Below, in pieces: positions 34,374 to 43,509 of a stretch of DNA of 64,000 nucleotides. The stretch is taken from assembly GCF_002119685.1 (NCBI RefSeq), contig NZ_CP021108.1:1302001-1366000 (forward strand). The letters run 5' to 3'. The stretch comes from Bordetella genomosp. 8 (GTDB lineage: Bacteria; Pseudomonadota; Gammaproteobacteria; Burkholderiales; Burkholderiaceae_B). Under the pieces are notes generated by a model. It had not been told where the DNA came from. It saw only the letters and a list, made by a program, of their open reading frames with translations, and ran no database searches. Position numbers and translations under genes: made by a program. How positions within the stretch are numbered: the stretch's first letter is position 1; every line of letters begins with the position of its first letter.

Positions 34374-35354
34374 TCAGTCGACCTTGACGTGGGCTTCGGC
34401 GGCCACACGCTTGTTCTTGGCGATCTCGGCGTCGATCTGCTTGGCGAAAGCCTCCGGCGTGTTGTTGGCCGGCGCGGCGCCCAGCGCTTCCAGGCGGGCC
34501 TTCACGTCTTCCTCGCCTTCGACCTTGGCGACGGCGGCGTTCAGCTTGTCGACCACGGCCTTGGGCAGCTTGGCGGGGCCGACCAGGCCGAACCACGACG
34601 CGTCGTTGACGGCGGGCAGGCCGACTTCGGCGAAGGTCGGCACGTCCGGCAGGGCCTTGACGCGCTGGGGCGCGGCCACGGCCATGGCGATCAGGCGGTT
34701 GGCCTGCACGTGCGGCAGCGTCGAAGGCAAGTTGTCATACATGACGTCGACCTGGCCCGCCAGCACGTCGTTCAAGGCCGGACCCACGCCACGGTACGGG
34801 ACGTGGACCAGGTTGGTGCCCGAGGCCATCTTGAACAGTTCGCCCATCATGTGCGAAACCGAACCGTTCCCGGCGGACGCATACGTCAGCTTGCCCGGCT
34901 CGCCCTTGGCCAGCTTGATGAACTCGGCCATGTTCTTCGCGCCGAGCTTGGGATTGATGGCCATGATATTCGGCACGGCCGCCAGATTGGTGATGGGGGT
35001 GAAGTCCTTTTGAGCGTCGAACGGCAGCTTGGTGTACACGGCCGGGTTGATGCCGTGGGTACTGGCGGTGGCGATGCCGAGCGTGTAGCCGTCCGGCGTG
35101 CTGCTGGCGATGGCCGCGCTGCCGATGGAGCCGCCCGCGCCGCCGCGGTTCTCGACCACCACGGTCTGCCCCAGTTCACGGCCCAGCTTGTCGGCGAACA
35201 GGCGGCCGACGATGTCGGTCGTGCCACCCGGCGGGAAGGGCACGATCAGGCGGATGGGCTTGCTGGGATAGGCGTCGTCGGCGTGGGCCAGGAGCGGCAG
35301 GGCGGCCATGGCGGCGACGGCGGTCAGGCCGAGGAGGCGTTGCTTGAAAAACAT
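34374..35354 (-). CDS. Bug/TctC-family periplasmic solute receptor
   Basis: 326 residues from the ATG at 35354, with AAGGGA upstream. The Sec signal (MFFKQRLLGLTAVAAMAALP, ending AHA) precedes YPSKPIRLIVPFPPGGTTD. Motifs: VVENRGGAGGSIGSA, TPDGYTLG, HVPYRGVGPALNDVLAGQVD. Transcribed with the N-formylglutamate amidohydrolase-like gene; divergent from a LysR gene with a 17-bp dyad between. Confidence 0.9.
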   Translation of the reverse strand: MFFKQRLLGLTAVAAMAALPLLAHADDAYPSKPIRLIVPFPPGGTTDIVGRLFADKLGRELGQTVVVENRGGAGGSIGSAAIASSTPDGYTLGIATASTHGINPAVYTKLPFDAQKDFTPITNLAAVPNIMAINPKLGAKNMAEFIKLAKGEPGKLTYASAGNGSVSHMMGELFKMASGTNLVHVPYRGVGPALNDVLAGQVDVMYDNLPSTLPHVQANRLIAMAVAAPQRVKALPDVPTFAEVGLPAVNDASWFGLVGPAKLPKAVVDKLNAAVAKVEGEEDVKARLEALGAAPANNTPEAFAKQIDAEIAKNKRVAAEAHVKVD

Positions 35355-35458
35355 GAAGATCCCTTGTGGAAGGTGTTCTGAATATGCGGGCGCTTTGTGA
35401 GCCCCGGCGATTCTTGGCTGCCGCAACAAATTGTGCAAACGAAGAATTCTCCTTATGC

Positions 35459-35475
35459 TATGAAAATATTTCATA
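35459..35475. promoter_or_regulatory. LysR-type operator dyad
   Basis: TATGAAA-N3-TTTCATA, a perfect 17-bp dyad with the T-N11-A pattern, lies between the divergent Bug (35354) and LysR (35512) genes. It is the natural site for the LysR protein encoded beside it. Confidence 0.6.
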
Positions 35476-35511
35476 CCTGATGGCTATGCTCATCCCTACC
35501 TCGTTATATAC

Positions 35512-36420
35512 ATGCGCCGCCTTTGCCCATCCCTGACGGATCTGCAGGCTTTCGAAATGGCCGCCCGTCACGGCAGTTTCACGCGCGCCGCCCAGGAACT
35601 GTCCGTCACGCAAGGCGCGGTGAGCAAGCAGGTCAAGCAATTGGAGCAGTTCGTCGGGGTCGAGCTATTCCTGCGGCTCAGGCATGGATTGGTATTGACC
35701 GAAGCGGGGCAGGCTTACCTCGCCAAGATCCAGGTCGGGCTGGGCCAGATCGAAGCGGCCACGCTGGAACTGATCTCGCACCAGGGGCAGGGCGGCACCT
35801 TGTATCTGACCAGCATGCCGACCTTCGGTGCGCGCTGGCTCATCCCCCGCCTGGCCGGTTTCATGCGCCTTCGGCCCGACATCCATGTCGAGTTCCTGCC
35901 GCACCGCCAAGGCTATGACTTTTCGACGCCGGAGCTGGACGCCGCCGTGCGATTCGGCGAAGGGGTATGGCCGGGCAGCGGCGCCGACTATATCGTCGGC
36001 CGCGACGTCGTGCCGGTGGGCAGCCCCAGGCTTTTTCCGCGCCCCTGCGCGACACCGGAGGAATTGCTCAAGCAGCCGCTGATGCACCACACATCGGCGC
36101 TGGATGGCTGGACCGACTGGTTCGAACAGGCCGGTTGCGACACCCGCCGCGCGCGCGAAGGCGCCCGCTTCGATCAATACAACCTGTTGTCGCAGGCCGC
36201 GGCGGCGGGCTTCGGCATCGCCCTGATCCCGCGCTGCCTGATCGAGGACGAATTGCGCGACGGCAAGCTGGCGCCGGTCATCGAGCTGCGGATACGCGCC
36301 CGTCAAGGGTATTACCTGTGTTATCCCGAGACCAAATCCAAGCTGCCCATCCTGCAGGCGTTCCGGCAGTGGCTGATGGAGGCATCGCAGGTGGCCGAGC
36401 CGAGGACGGACGACGGCTGA
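35512..36420 (+). CDS. LysR-family transcriptional regulator (GcvA-like)
   Basis: 302 residues. Start MRRLCPSLTDLQAFEMAARHGSFTRAAQELSVTQGAVSKQVKQLE is typical of the GcvA branch. The effector domain runs from about 93 (LYLTSMPTFGARWLIPRLAGF). Divergent from the Bug-amidohydrolase pair, which it probably activates. It converges on the next transporter gene with 11 bp between stops. Confidence 0.89.
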   Translation: MRRLCPSLTDLQAFEMAARHGSFTRAAQELSVTQGAVSKQVKQLEQFVGVELFLRLRHGLVLTEAGQAYLAKIQVGLGQIEAATLELISHQGQGGTLYLTSMPTFGARWLIPRLAGFMRLRPDIHVEFLPHRQGYDFSTPELDAAVRFGEGVWPGSGADYIVGRDVVPVGSPRLFPRPCATPEELLKQPLMHHTSALDGWTDWFEQAGCDTRRAREGARFDQYNLLSQAAAAGFGIALIPRCLIEDELRDGKLAPVIELRIRARQGYYLCYPETKSKLPILQAFRQWLMEASQVAEPRTDDG

Positions 36421-36431
36421 ACCCGGGGAGG

Positions 36432-37880
36432 TCAGGCCGCGCGCCGGGCCGGAATCGTCAGTGCGGCCACCACGCCCAAGGCGTGTATCAGGCAGAACAC
36501 CGCGAAGGTGCTGGAGAACGCGGGCGCCGCCTCGGCCTGGTGCTCGGCGAGACTGGCGTGCAGCCAGATCGCCAGCGAGGTCGTGGCGATGGGGCCGCCC
36601 AGTCGCTGCACGATGTTCAGCGCCGTCGTCGCGACGGGCAGTTGTTCGCGCGGGATGCTGGCGTAGGCGGACGACATCGACGGGATGTTGATCGAGCCCA
36701 GTCCCACGCCGCGCAGCCACAGCAGCAGGCAGATCAGCGTGTCCGGCATCTCGTAGACGCCGACCAGCATGAAGGGCAGGGTACCGGCCAGACCGATCAG
36801 CGCGCCCGCCGTCGAGACGCGGCGCGAGCCGTAGCGGTCCGTCAGCCGCCCCATCCACGGGAACGCGCAAAGCAGTCCTATGCCCATCGCCGCCAGCAGG
36901 ATGCCGGCGCGCGACGGGCTGTAGCCGCGCGCGCTGATCAGATACAGCGGGAACAGCAACTGGCCGCCATAGGTCATGCAGTTCGTCAGGAACTGGGTGG
37001 CGGCCGAAGGCGCGAACGAGCGCGCGCGAAACAGGCGGATGTCGATCAGGGCCTTCGCGCCGCGGCGCAGCCCGTGCAGCAGGAAGGCCAGCAGCAGGAG
37101 CACGGCGATCGCCAGTTCCAGCCGGTTGGTATCGGCTGCGCCGCTTTCCGTGTTCGCCAGGGCTTCCAGGCTATGCAGCAGCATGGCCAGGCCGGGCGCC
37201 AGCAGCAGGAAGCCGATCGCGTCGAAGCCTCGCCGGACCCGCAGGTCGCCGTCCGGCGGCAGCACGCGCCAGGCCAGCAGGATGGCCAGTACGCCCACGG
37301 GCAGGTTGATCAGGAAGATCCAGGGCCACCCGGCATGTTGCAGGATGAGGCCCGCCAAGGTCGGGCCGAGGATGGGCCCGATCATCACCGGCATGACCGC
37401 GAAGCCCATGACGCGCGCCAGGTGTCGGCCAGCCGTGCGCGCCATCATCATCTGCGTCATGGGCGTGAGCAGTCCGCCCGCCATGCCCTGGAGGACCCGC
37501 GACACGATCAGGCTGTTGGCATCGGTGGCGATTCCGCAGAACAGCGACGTCAGGGTAAAGATGGAAAAGCAGATCAGGTACATCCGCTTCGCGCCCATCC
37601 GGTCCACCAGCCACCCCGTCAGCGGCAGCGTCAAGGCCAGGGCCAGCAGGTAGCCGCTGGATACCCACTGAATGGTGGCGAGGTCTGTATTCAATTCCTG
37701 CGCCAGCGTCGACAGGGAAACGTTCACCACGGTGGAGTCCAACTGCGCCATCAGCGGCGCCAGCATCACCACGCTGGCGGTTTTCCATACGCGGGCGTCG
37801 ATGCGGTCGTCGGAGGTGCTGTTTGCCGCGGCTCTGGTGGCGGCGTTGCGCGGGCGTTTACCTGGGGATGAGGCGGACAC
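36432..37880 (-). CDS. MFS transporter, DHA2 family (EmrB-like)
   Basis: 482 residues from a GTG at 37880. TM1 (VVMLAPLMAQLDSTVVNVSLSTLA) carries the DHA2 signature, motif A follows (GWLVDRMGAKRMY), and motif C-like GPILGPTLAGLI is in TM5. About 14 membrane segments suggest a proton-driven drug or metabolite exporter. The frame extends to an ATG at 37988, but those 36 codons are rich in rare, AT-ending codons and give an Arg-rich tail, so I prefer the GTG. No membrane-fusion partner gene is adjacent. Confidence 0.82.
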   Translation of the reverse strand: MSASSPGKRPRNAATRAAANSTSDDRIDARVWKTASVVMLAPLMAQLDSTVVNVSLSTLAQELNTDLATIQWVSSGYLLALALTLPLTGWLVDRMGAKRMYLICFSIFTLTSLFCGIATDANSLIVSRVLQGMAGGLLTPMTQMMMARTAGRHLARVMGFAVMPVMIGPILGPTLAGLILQHAGWPWIFLINLPVGVLAILLAWRVLPPDGDLRVRRGFDAIGFLLLAPGLAMLLHSLEALANTESGAADTNRLELAIAVLLLLAFLLHGLRRGAKALIDIRLFRARSFAPSAATQFLTNCMTYGGQLLFPLYLISARGYSPSRAGILLAAMGIGLLCAFPWMGRLTDRYGSRRVSTAGALIGLAGTLPFMLVGVYEMPDTLICLLLWLRGVGLGSINIPSMSSAYASIPREQLPVATTALNIVQRLGGPIATTSLAIWLHASLAEHQAEAAPAFSSTFAVFCLIHALGVVAALTIPARRAA

Positions 37881-38152
37881 GGACAATTGGGCTCGGCGAT
37901 CTGGTGTTGGGCGACGGGTGTCTCGAGATTCTAGTGCCCGGCCCCTTAAAAGGACCTGCGCCGGCGGTGACCCGCCGCGGGCAGCCATCAGCCTGGCTTC
38001 TTGTCGTTGCGCGACACATTTCTTCCGGGAATGAGTCGTGCGATTCTTTCATTAGTCCTGCCAGCGCCTCGTTTGTATGCTGTCTCCACCACATACAGAG
38101 AAAGATCGCATCGGGCGCCAACGACCCGCATGCATGCATACAAGGGGCTATC

Positions 38153-39133
38153 TTGAACATCCGTATTCCCAGATTGCTGGGCGGCGCGCTTGCGGTCGCC
38201 ATCTTCGGGCTGTCCACCGCCGCGCGTGCCGAGCCAGCCTACCCCTCGCGCACGATTACCGTCGTCGTGCCGTTCTCAGCAGGCAGTGCTAGCGACACCT
38301 ACGCCCGCGTGATAGGCGCCAAGCTGGGCGAGGCGCTGGGCCAGTCCGTCGTGGTGGAAAACAAGGACGGCGCCGGCGGCTTCATCGGCGCCCAATACGT
38401 GCTGCGTGCCAAGCCGGATGGCTACACGCTGCTGTTTGCCGCCTCCCCATGGGCTTATACGCCGTATTTCTTCAAGCGGATACCGTACGAACCAATGAGG
38501 GACTTTGTCGCGGTCGCCAAGGTCGGCGCGGCGCCCAGCGTCCTGGTGACCGCCCCGGACGCGCCTTTCGGAGATATGGCCGGCATGGCGGCATACGCCC
38601 GGCAGCACCCCGGAAAGCTGACCTATTCGAGCGCGGGCATAGGCACGTATTCGCACTTGATCGGCGCCCTGGTCGACAAGCAGCTCGATATCGACATCAT
38701 GCATGTGCCCTACAAATCCGCGGCGCAGGCCATGGCTGACGTCGTGGGCCACATGATCAGCCTGAATTATCCCAGCCTGTCGGCGGCGCTGCCTCTTATA
38801 AAGTCGGGGAAGCTCAAGGCACTTGGCGTGACCAGCCTGACGCCCGCTTCCATCGCGCCGGATATTCCATCGATTGCATCGCAGGGCATGCCAGGCTTCG
38901 AAGTCATGCAGTGGTTTGGCTTCGTATCGCCCGCGGGGACGTCACCCGAGGTGGTCAAGCTGCTCAACACGCAGATCAATCGCGTACTGGCGGACCCGGA
39001 GGTCGCCAGGCGATTCGCGCAGCTGGGCATTCAGTTGACGCCGGAGTCGCCCGAGGTCTTCACGGCGGATATCGACCGCGAAATCAGGAAATGGGTGCCG
39101 CTCGGCAAGGAATTGTCGATTACCTACGACTGA
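38153..39133 (+). CDS. Bug/TctC-family periplasmic solute receptor
   Basis: 326 residues from a TTG at 38153, chosen because AAGGGG lies five bases upstream and the signal peptide (NIRIPRLLGGALAVAIFG, ending ARA) follows at once; no ATG fits. Motifs: YPSRTITVVVPFSAGS, VVENKDGAGGFIGAQ, KPDGYTLLF, HVPYKSAAQAMADVVG. Its end overlaps the convergent LysR gene by 10 bp. It may serve the neighbouring sarcosine-oxidation unit, but that is only positional. Confidence 0.87.
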   Translation: MNIRIPRLLGGALAVAIFGLSTAARAEPAYPSRTITVVVPFSAGSASDTYARVIGAKLGEALGQSVVVENKDGAGGFIGAQYVLRAKPDGYTLLFAASPWAYTPYFFKRIPYEPMRDFVAVAKVGAAPSVLVTAPDAPFGDMAGMAAYARQHPGKLTYSSAGIGTYSHLIGALVDKQLDIDIMHVPYKSAAQAMADVVGHMISLNYPSLSAALPLIKSGKLKALGVTSLTPASIAPDIPSIASQGMPGFEVMQWFGFVSPAGTSPEVVKLLNTQINRVLADPEVARRFAQLGIQLTPESPEVFTADIDREIRKWVPLGKELSITYD

Positions 39134-40050
39134 ATCCAAAGGGATTTCCTTTGCAGCAGCCAATCCCGGAACAGCCGAGCCGCGGGGCTGAGGGTCCTGT
39201 GGCGCGAATGCACAAGATAGTCGTAGCGACCCGTGCGGCAGGCGAACTCCCCGATCGCACGCAGTTGTCCCCGGTCGATCGATTCGCGAACCATGTAGTC
39301 CCATCCCAGGCCCACGCCCAGCCCTTGCAGCGCCGCGTTGTAGACGAGCGTGACCTGGTTGAAGGTCAGGGCACGCGTGGGCGCGGTGTACTCGACGCCG
39401 AACTGGTGGAACCATGCCGGCCAATCCATGCAATTCCACTCGCGGGAGTCGAGCTGGATGAGCGGTGCGTCGCGCAGCTGCGCGACGGTCTCGATGGGCG
39501 GCAAGGGAAGATCGGGGCGGCAGACCGCGTAGACGACTTCCGGAAAGAGCGGGGTGGCGTCCAGCGAACTCCAATTGCCGTCGCCATACAGGATGCCGAA
39601 CGATCCATCGCTGCAGCTTTCCTCGTTGATCGAATTGCTGGCGATGATATTCACATTGATTTCAGGATGGTCCTGGTTGAAATAGACCACCTGGGGAAAC
39701 AGCCAGCTATGCGCCACGGCCTGGGTGCAGCGGATGGCGACGGCTTGCTCGGCATTCGTGCTGCGCAGTTGCGCCACCACGTCGTTCAGCCTGAGCAGCA
39801 GCGGCTGCAGTTCCGCCTGCAGTTCACGGCCCTTCGCGCTCAGGCGTATGCCCCGGCCTACGCGGTCGAACAACGAGGTCTTGAGGCTGTCTTCCAGCAT
39901 GGCCATCTGCTTGCTGACGGCGCTCTGGGTCAGGGACAGCTCCAGCGCGGCGCGGGTAAAGCTGCCACATCGCGCAACGGCTTCGAAGCAGATCAGGTTC
40001 TCCATGGACGGCAGTCTGGAGAAAAGACGGGGACCGTTGATATCTAGCAT
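39124..40050 (-). CDS. LysR-family transcriptional regulator (GcvA-like)
   Basis: 308 residues from the ATG at 40050. The helix-turn-helix is at about 16-60 (MENLICFEAVARCGSFTRAALELSLTQSAVSKQMAMLEDSL). Effector domain from about 100 includes RCTQAVAHSWLFPQVVYF. It is divergent from purU-folD-soxBDAG, with 150 bp between that contain an ACTTAAGT palindrome (40148-40155). It is the best candidate for local control of the one-carbon/sarcosine genes. Confidence 0.87.
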   Translation of the reverse strand: MLDINGPRLFSRLPSMENLICFEAVARCGSFTRAALELSLTQSAVSKQMAMLEDSLKTSLFDRVGRGIRLSAKGRELQAELQPLLLRLNDVVAQLRSTNAEQAVAIRCTQAVAHSWLFPQVVYFNQDHPEINVNIIASNSINEESCSDGSFGILYGDGNWSSLDATPLFPEVVYAVCRPDLPLPPIETVAQLRDAPLIQLDSREWNCMDWPAWFHQFGVEYTAPTRALTFNQVTLVYNAALQGLGVGLGWDYMVRESIDRGQLRAIGEFACRTGRYDYLVHSRHRTLSPAARLFRDWLLQRKSLWIQS

Positions 40051-40200
40051 GGCAGGACTCGGGAAATGATTCCAGGCGGGAATGAGTGGTGCGCGCAATT
40101 CGCTGGTCGCATTAAGCAGATAAACGCATCATAGCAAGTGTCAATCCACTTAAGTAGTTTGAATAGGCATTCTTGCCAGGAATGGATAAATCACGGTGCC

Positions 40201-41046
40201 ATGAAAAAATTCGTACTCAAGGTGACGTGCCAGGATCAGCGTGGCATCGTAGGGGCGGTAGGCCAGGGCGTTGCCTCGCTGGGCGGCTGCATCACGGAAA
40301 GCGGCCAGTTCGTCGATCCGACGACCGGCCGCCTGTTCATGCGTGTCTGCTTCCAGTTCGACAGCGACGTACCGCATCAAGCGATCGACCGGCATTTCGA
40401 ACCGGTCGTGCAGCGTTATCGGATGCGGATGGAGACATTCGATCTCACGCAGAGGCCCAAGGTTCTCATCATGGTTTCCCAGTTGGGCCATTGCCTCAAC
40501 GACCTGCTCTATAGGAACAGCATCGACCAGTTGCCCCTGCAGCTGGTGGGCGTCGTGTCCAATCACACCGTTTATCGTTCACGGGTGGAGCATGAAGGCA
40601 TCCCCTTCCATCATCTGCCCGTGACGCCGGATAACAAGGCGGAGCAGGAGCGAGCCTTACTGGGTTTGCTGGAGAGCCTCGAGGTGGATCTGGTCGTGCT
40701 GGCCAGGTACATGCAGATTCTTTCCGACGACCTGTGCCGCAGGCTGCCTGGCAAGGTCATCAATATCCATCATTCCTTCCTGCCCAGCTTCAAGGGTGCC
40801 AAGCCCTACCACCAGGCCTACGAGCGCGGCGTGAAGCTCATAGGCGCGACGGCCCACTACGTGACCGCCGACCTGGACGAAGGGCCGATCATCGAGCAGG
40901 ACATACGGCGCGTAGACCATGCGACAAGTCCCGAAGAAATGGTCGCGATCGGACGGGATACCGAATGCCAGGTGCTGGCCAAGGCCGTCAAGACCCATGT
41001 TGAACACCGGATCCTGCTGAATGAGAACCGCACCATCATCTTCTGA
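40201..41046 (+). CDS. purU: Formyltetrahydrofolate deformylase PurU
   Basis: 281 residues. An N-terminal ACT domain (about 1-80, [22 protein letters not shown]) precedes a formyltransferase-like domain with [36 protein letters not shown], containing the catalytic His and the Asp in DLDEGPII. It hydrolyses 10-formyl-THF to formate and THF. Next to folD and sox genes it would regenerate THF and dispose of methyl carbon from sarcosine. The folD start overlaps its end by 26 bp. Confidence 0.94.
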   Translation: MKKFVLKVTCQDQRGIVGAVGQGVASLGGCITESGQFVDPTTGRLFMRVCFQFDSDVPHQAIDRHFEPVVQRYRMRMETFDLTQRPKVLIMVSQLGHCLNDLLYRNSIDQLPLQLVGVVSNHTVYRSRVEHEGIPFHHLPVTPDNKAEQERALLGLLESLEVDLVVLARYMQILSDDLCRRLPGKVINIHHSFLPSFKGAKPYHQAYERGVKLIGATAHYVTADLDEGPIIEQDIRRVDHATSPEEMVAIGRDTECQVLAKAVKTHVEHRILLNENRTIIF

Positions 41047-41959
41047 CGCGCGGAAGGCCATCGCGTTGAGCGGCACGGAGGCCGCCGCCGAAGTGACCGC
41101 CGAAGTCGCCAGGCAAATGCGCGAGTCTGGCGTGATCCCGAAACTGGCGGTGGTCCTGGTGGGTGACGACGCGGCCAGCGCGGTCTATGTGGCGAACAAG
41201 GCCAGGCAGGCCGAGCGTATCGGCTTCGGGTCGCTGCAGATCCGCCTTCCCGCTGAAACTTCCGGTGCCGAGCTCTCCGCGGTGATACGGCGCTTGAACG
41301 ATGACCCGTCCGTGCACGGCATACTCGTGCAGTTGCCGCTTCCGCCGCATCTTCCGGCGGAAGCGGTCATCCGCGAGATCGCGCCCGAGAAGGACGTCGA
41401 CGGCTTTCACGAGGTCAACGTCGGCCGCATGACGATCCAATCCAGCCGCAATGCATTCGTCCCATGTACGCCATTGGGCTGCATGCATCTGATCCATCGC
41501 GCCATCGGGCATGAGCTCAAGGGGCTGAGCGCGGTCGTCATCGGCAAGTCGAACATCGTGGGCCGGCCGATGGCGACGCTGTTGATGCACGCCGAATGCA
41601 CCGTCAGCGTCGCTCACATACATACCCGGAATATCGAGCAGCTCTGCCGCACCGCCGACATCCTGGTGGTGGCAGCCGGCTCTCCCGGACTGGTCAGGGG
41701 CGACTGGATAAAACCCGGCGCGGTCGTCATCGACGTCGGCATCAACCGCATCGCCGGGGAGGCCGGCACGCACAGGCTGGCCGGCGATGTGGCGTACGAC
41801 GAGGCGGCGGAGGTCGCATCCTTCATTACGCCGGTGCCTGGCGGGGTCGGGCCGATGACGATCGCGATGCTGATGAAGAACACGTATGCCGCCGCGCTCC
41901 AGGCCGAGCGTGCGAATCCGCGGCGACACGCCGGCCTGCGGGCCAGGAGTAACGGTTGA
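41021..41959 (+). CDS. folD: Methylenetetrahydrofolate dehydrogenase/cyclohydrolase FolD
   Basis: 312 residues. Motifs: [22 protein letters not shown] (with the catalytic Lys; Tyr in AVYVANK), [52 protein letters not shown] (NADP site) and [15 protein letters not shown]. It oxidises 5,10-methylene-THF to 10-formyl-THF. The first ~15 residues are a divergent leader. As a second or dedicated copy within a sarcosine operon it links SoxA product to PurU. Its TGA shares one base with the soxB ATG. Confidence 0.93.
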   Translation: MRTAPSSSDARKAIALSGTEAAAEVTAEVARQMRESGVIPKLAVVLVGDDAASAVYVANKARQAERIGFGSLQIRLPAETSGAELSAVIRRLNDDPSVHGILVQLPLPPHLPAEAVIREIAPEKDVDGFHEVNVGRMTIQSSRNAFVPCTPLGCMHLIHRAIGHELKGLSAVVIGKSNIVGRPMATLLMHAECTVSVAHIHTRNIEQLCRTADILVVAAGSPGLVRGDWIKPGAVVIDVGINRIAGEAGTHRLAGDVAYDEAAEVASFITPVPGGVGPMTIAMLMKNTYAAALQAERANPRRHAGLRARSNG

Positions 41960-43200
41960 TGAAGTATTCGATTTTCAGTATCGCCAGGAATGCCATGTCG
42001 TATCACGAGCGATGGGAACGGCAATGGCGCAGCCCCGCTCCCCGTCCGGAATACGACGTGGTGATCGTCGGCGGTGGCGGGCATGGCCTGGCGACGGCCT
42101 ACTACCTGGCGAAGAACCATGGCATCACCAATGTCGCGGTGGTCGAAAAAGGATGGATAGGGGGCGGCAACACCGCTCGAAACACCACCATCGTCCGATC
42201 CAGCTATCTATGGGAAGAATCGGCGGCCTTGTACGACGCGGGCATCAAGCTGTGGGAAAACCTGTCCGCCGACCTGAACTACAACGTCATGTTCAGCCAG
42301 CGCGGCGTGGTCAGCCTGGTCCACTCCCAAAAGGACTTCCGGGACGTACAGCGCCGTATGCATGCCAACCGACTGCTCGGTATCGATGTGGAGTACCTCG
42401 ATCGGGCGGCGCTCAAACGCGAAGTTCCCATACTGAACCTGGATTGCCGCTTCCCCGTGTGGGGAGGAGCCATGCAGAGAAAGGCGGGCGTGGCGCGGCA
42501 TGATGCCGTGGCCTGGGGCTATGCCAGGGCAGCGGACCGGGCAGGGGTGGACATCATCCAGAACTGCGCTGTGCTGGGCATCGAGCGCAACGGCAACCAG
42601 GTCACCGGCGTCAGGACCGAAAGAGGCACGATCAAGGCCAGGAAGGTCGCGGTGGTGACGGCTGGCAATACCACCGTCCTGGCGGATATGGCCGGCATAC
42701 GCCTGCCGTTGGAAAGCCACCCTTTGCAGGCCTTGGTCTCGGAGCCGATCAAGCCCGTGCTCGATACGGTCGTGATGTCCAATGCCGTGCATGCCTACAT
42801 CAGCCAATCGGACAAGGGCGATCTGGTCATCGGCGCCGGCGCCGACCAGTACGTGGGATATGGCCAGCGCGGCAGTTTCCAGACGATAGAAAGCACCGTG
42901 ACGGCCATCGTGGAGATGTTCCCCGTGTTCTCCCGGGTCCGCATGAACCGCCAGTGGGGCGGCATCGTCGATCTCAGTCCGGATTCCTGCCCGATCATCA
43001 CGAAGACGCCTGTCAACGGGCTCTATTTCAACTGTGGCTGGGGCACGGGCGGCTTCAAGGCCACGCCGATATCCGGGCTGGTTTTCGCGCACACGGTGGC
43101 GCTGGATCGCCCCCACGAATTGAACGCGCCGTTCGGGCTGGACCGGTTCACCACCGGCAGCCTGATCGACGAATACGGCGCCGCGAACGTTGCGCACTGA
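41959..43200 (+). CDS. soxB: Sarcosine oxidase beta subunit
   Basis: 413 residues from the ATG at 41959. FAD-binding motif YDVVIVGGGGHGLATAYYLAK (about 32-52). His171 in GVARHDAVAWGYARAAD is at the position where heterotetrameric sarcosine oxidases attach FMN covalently. The C-terminal GLYFNCGWGTGGFKATP is typical. Beta oxidises sarcosine to an imine that passes to the alpha subunit. First subunit gene in the order B-D-A-G. Confidence 0.95.
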   Translation: MKYSIFSIARNAMSYHERWERQWRSPAPRPEYDVVIVGGGGHGLATAYYLAKNHGITNVAVVEKGWIGGGNTARNTTIVRSSYLWEESAALYDAGIKLWENLSADLNYNVMFSQRGVVSLVHSQKDFRDVQRRMHANRLLGIDVEYLDRAALKREVPILNLDCRFPVWGGAMQRKAGVARHDAVAWGYARAADRAGVDIIQNCAVLGIERNGNQVTGVRTERGTIKARKVAVVTAGNTTVLADMAGIRLPLESHPLQALVSEPIKPVLDTVVMSNAVHAYISQSDKGDLVIGAGADQYVGYGQRGSFQTIESTVTAIVEMFPVFSRVRMNRQWGGIVDLSPDSCPIITKTPVNGLYFNCGWGTGGFKATPISGLVFAHTVALDRPHELNAPFGLDRFTTGSLIDEYGAANVAH

Positions 43201-43212
43201 TGGAGAAATAAC

Positions 43213-43509
43213 GTGCTACTGATCGAATGTCCCTGGTGCGGGCCGCGCGCGGAGATCGAGTTTTCCTGCGGGGGCGAGGCCAATATCCGGCGTCCGGCGC
43301 CGTCGGCGGAAGTGACGGACGGCGCATGGGCCGATTACCTCTTCATGCGCAGCAACCATCGCGGCCCGGGCGAGGAGCAGTGGCTGCACGGCCAGGGCTG
43401 CCGCCGCTGGTTCAGGGTGGAGCGGGATACGGTGACCTATGAAATCCTGCGCACATCGCGGTTCGGCTCCGGCCAGGCCACGAGCGACGGCCGGGAAAAT
43501 CAGCAATGA
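43213..43509 (+). CDS. soxD: Sarcosine oxidase delta subunit
   Basis: 98 residues from a GTG with GGAG seven bases upstream. Cys6, Cys9, His59 and Cys63 match the zinc-binding residues of the delta subunit of known tetrameric enzymes. The stop overlaps the soxA start by four bases. Confidence 0.95.
   Translation: MLLIECPWCGPRAEIEFSCGGEANIRRPAPSAEVTDGAWADYLFMRSNHRGPGEEQWLHGQGCRRWFRVERDTVTYEILRTSRFGSGQATSDGRENQQ

Noticed and set aside
40051..40200. Glycine or THF riboswitch before purU
   Set aside because: Looked for because of the one-carbon operon, but none of the conserved aptamer segments is visible; only a short ACTTAAGT palindrome.
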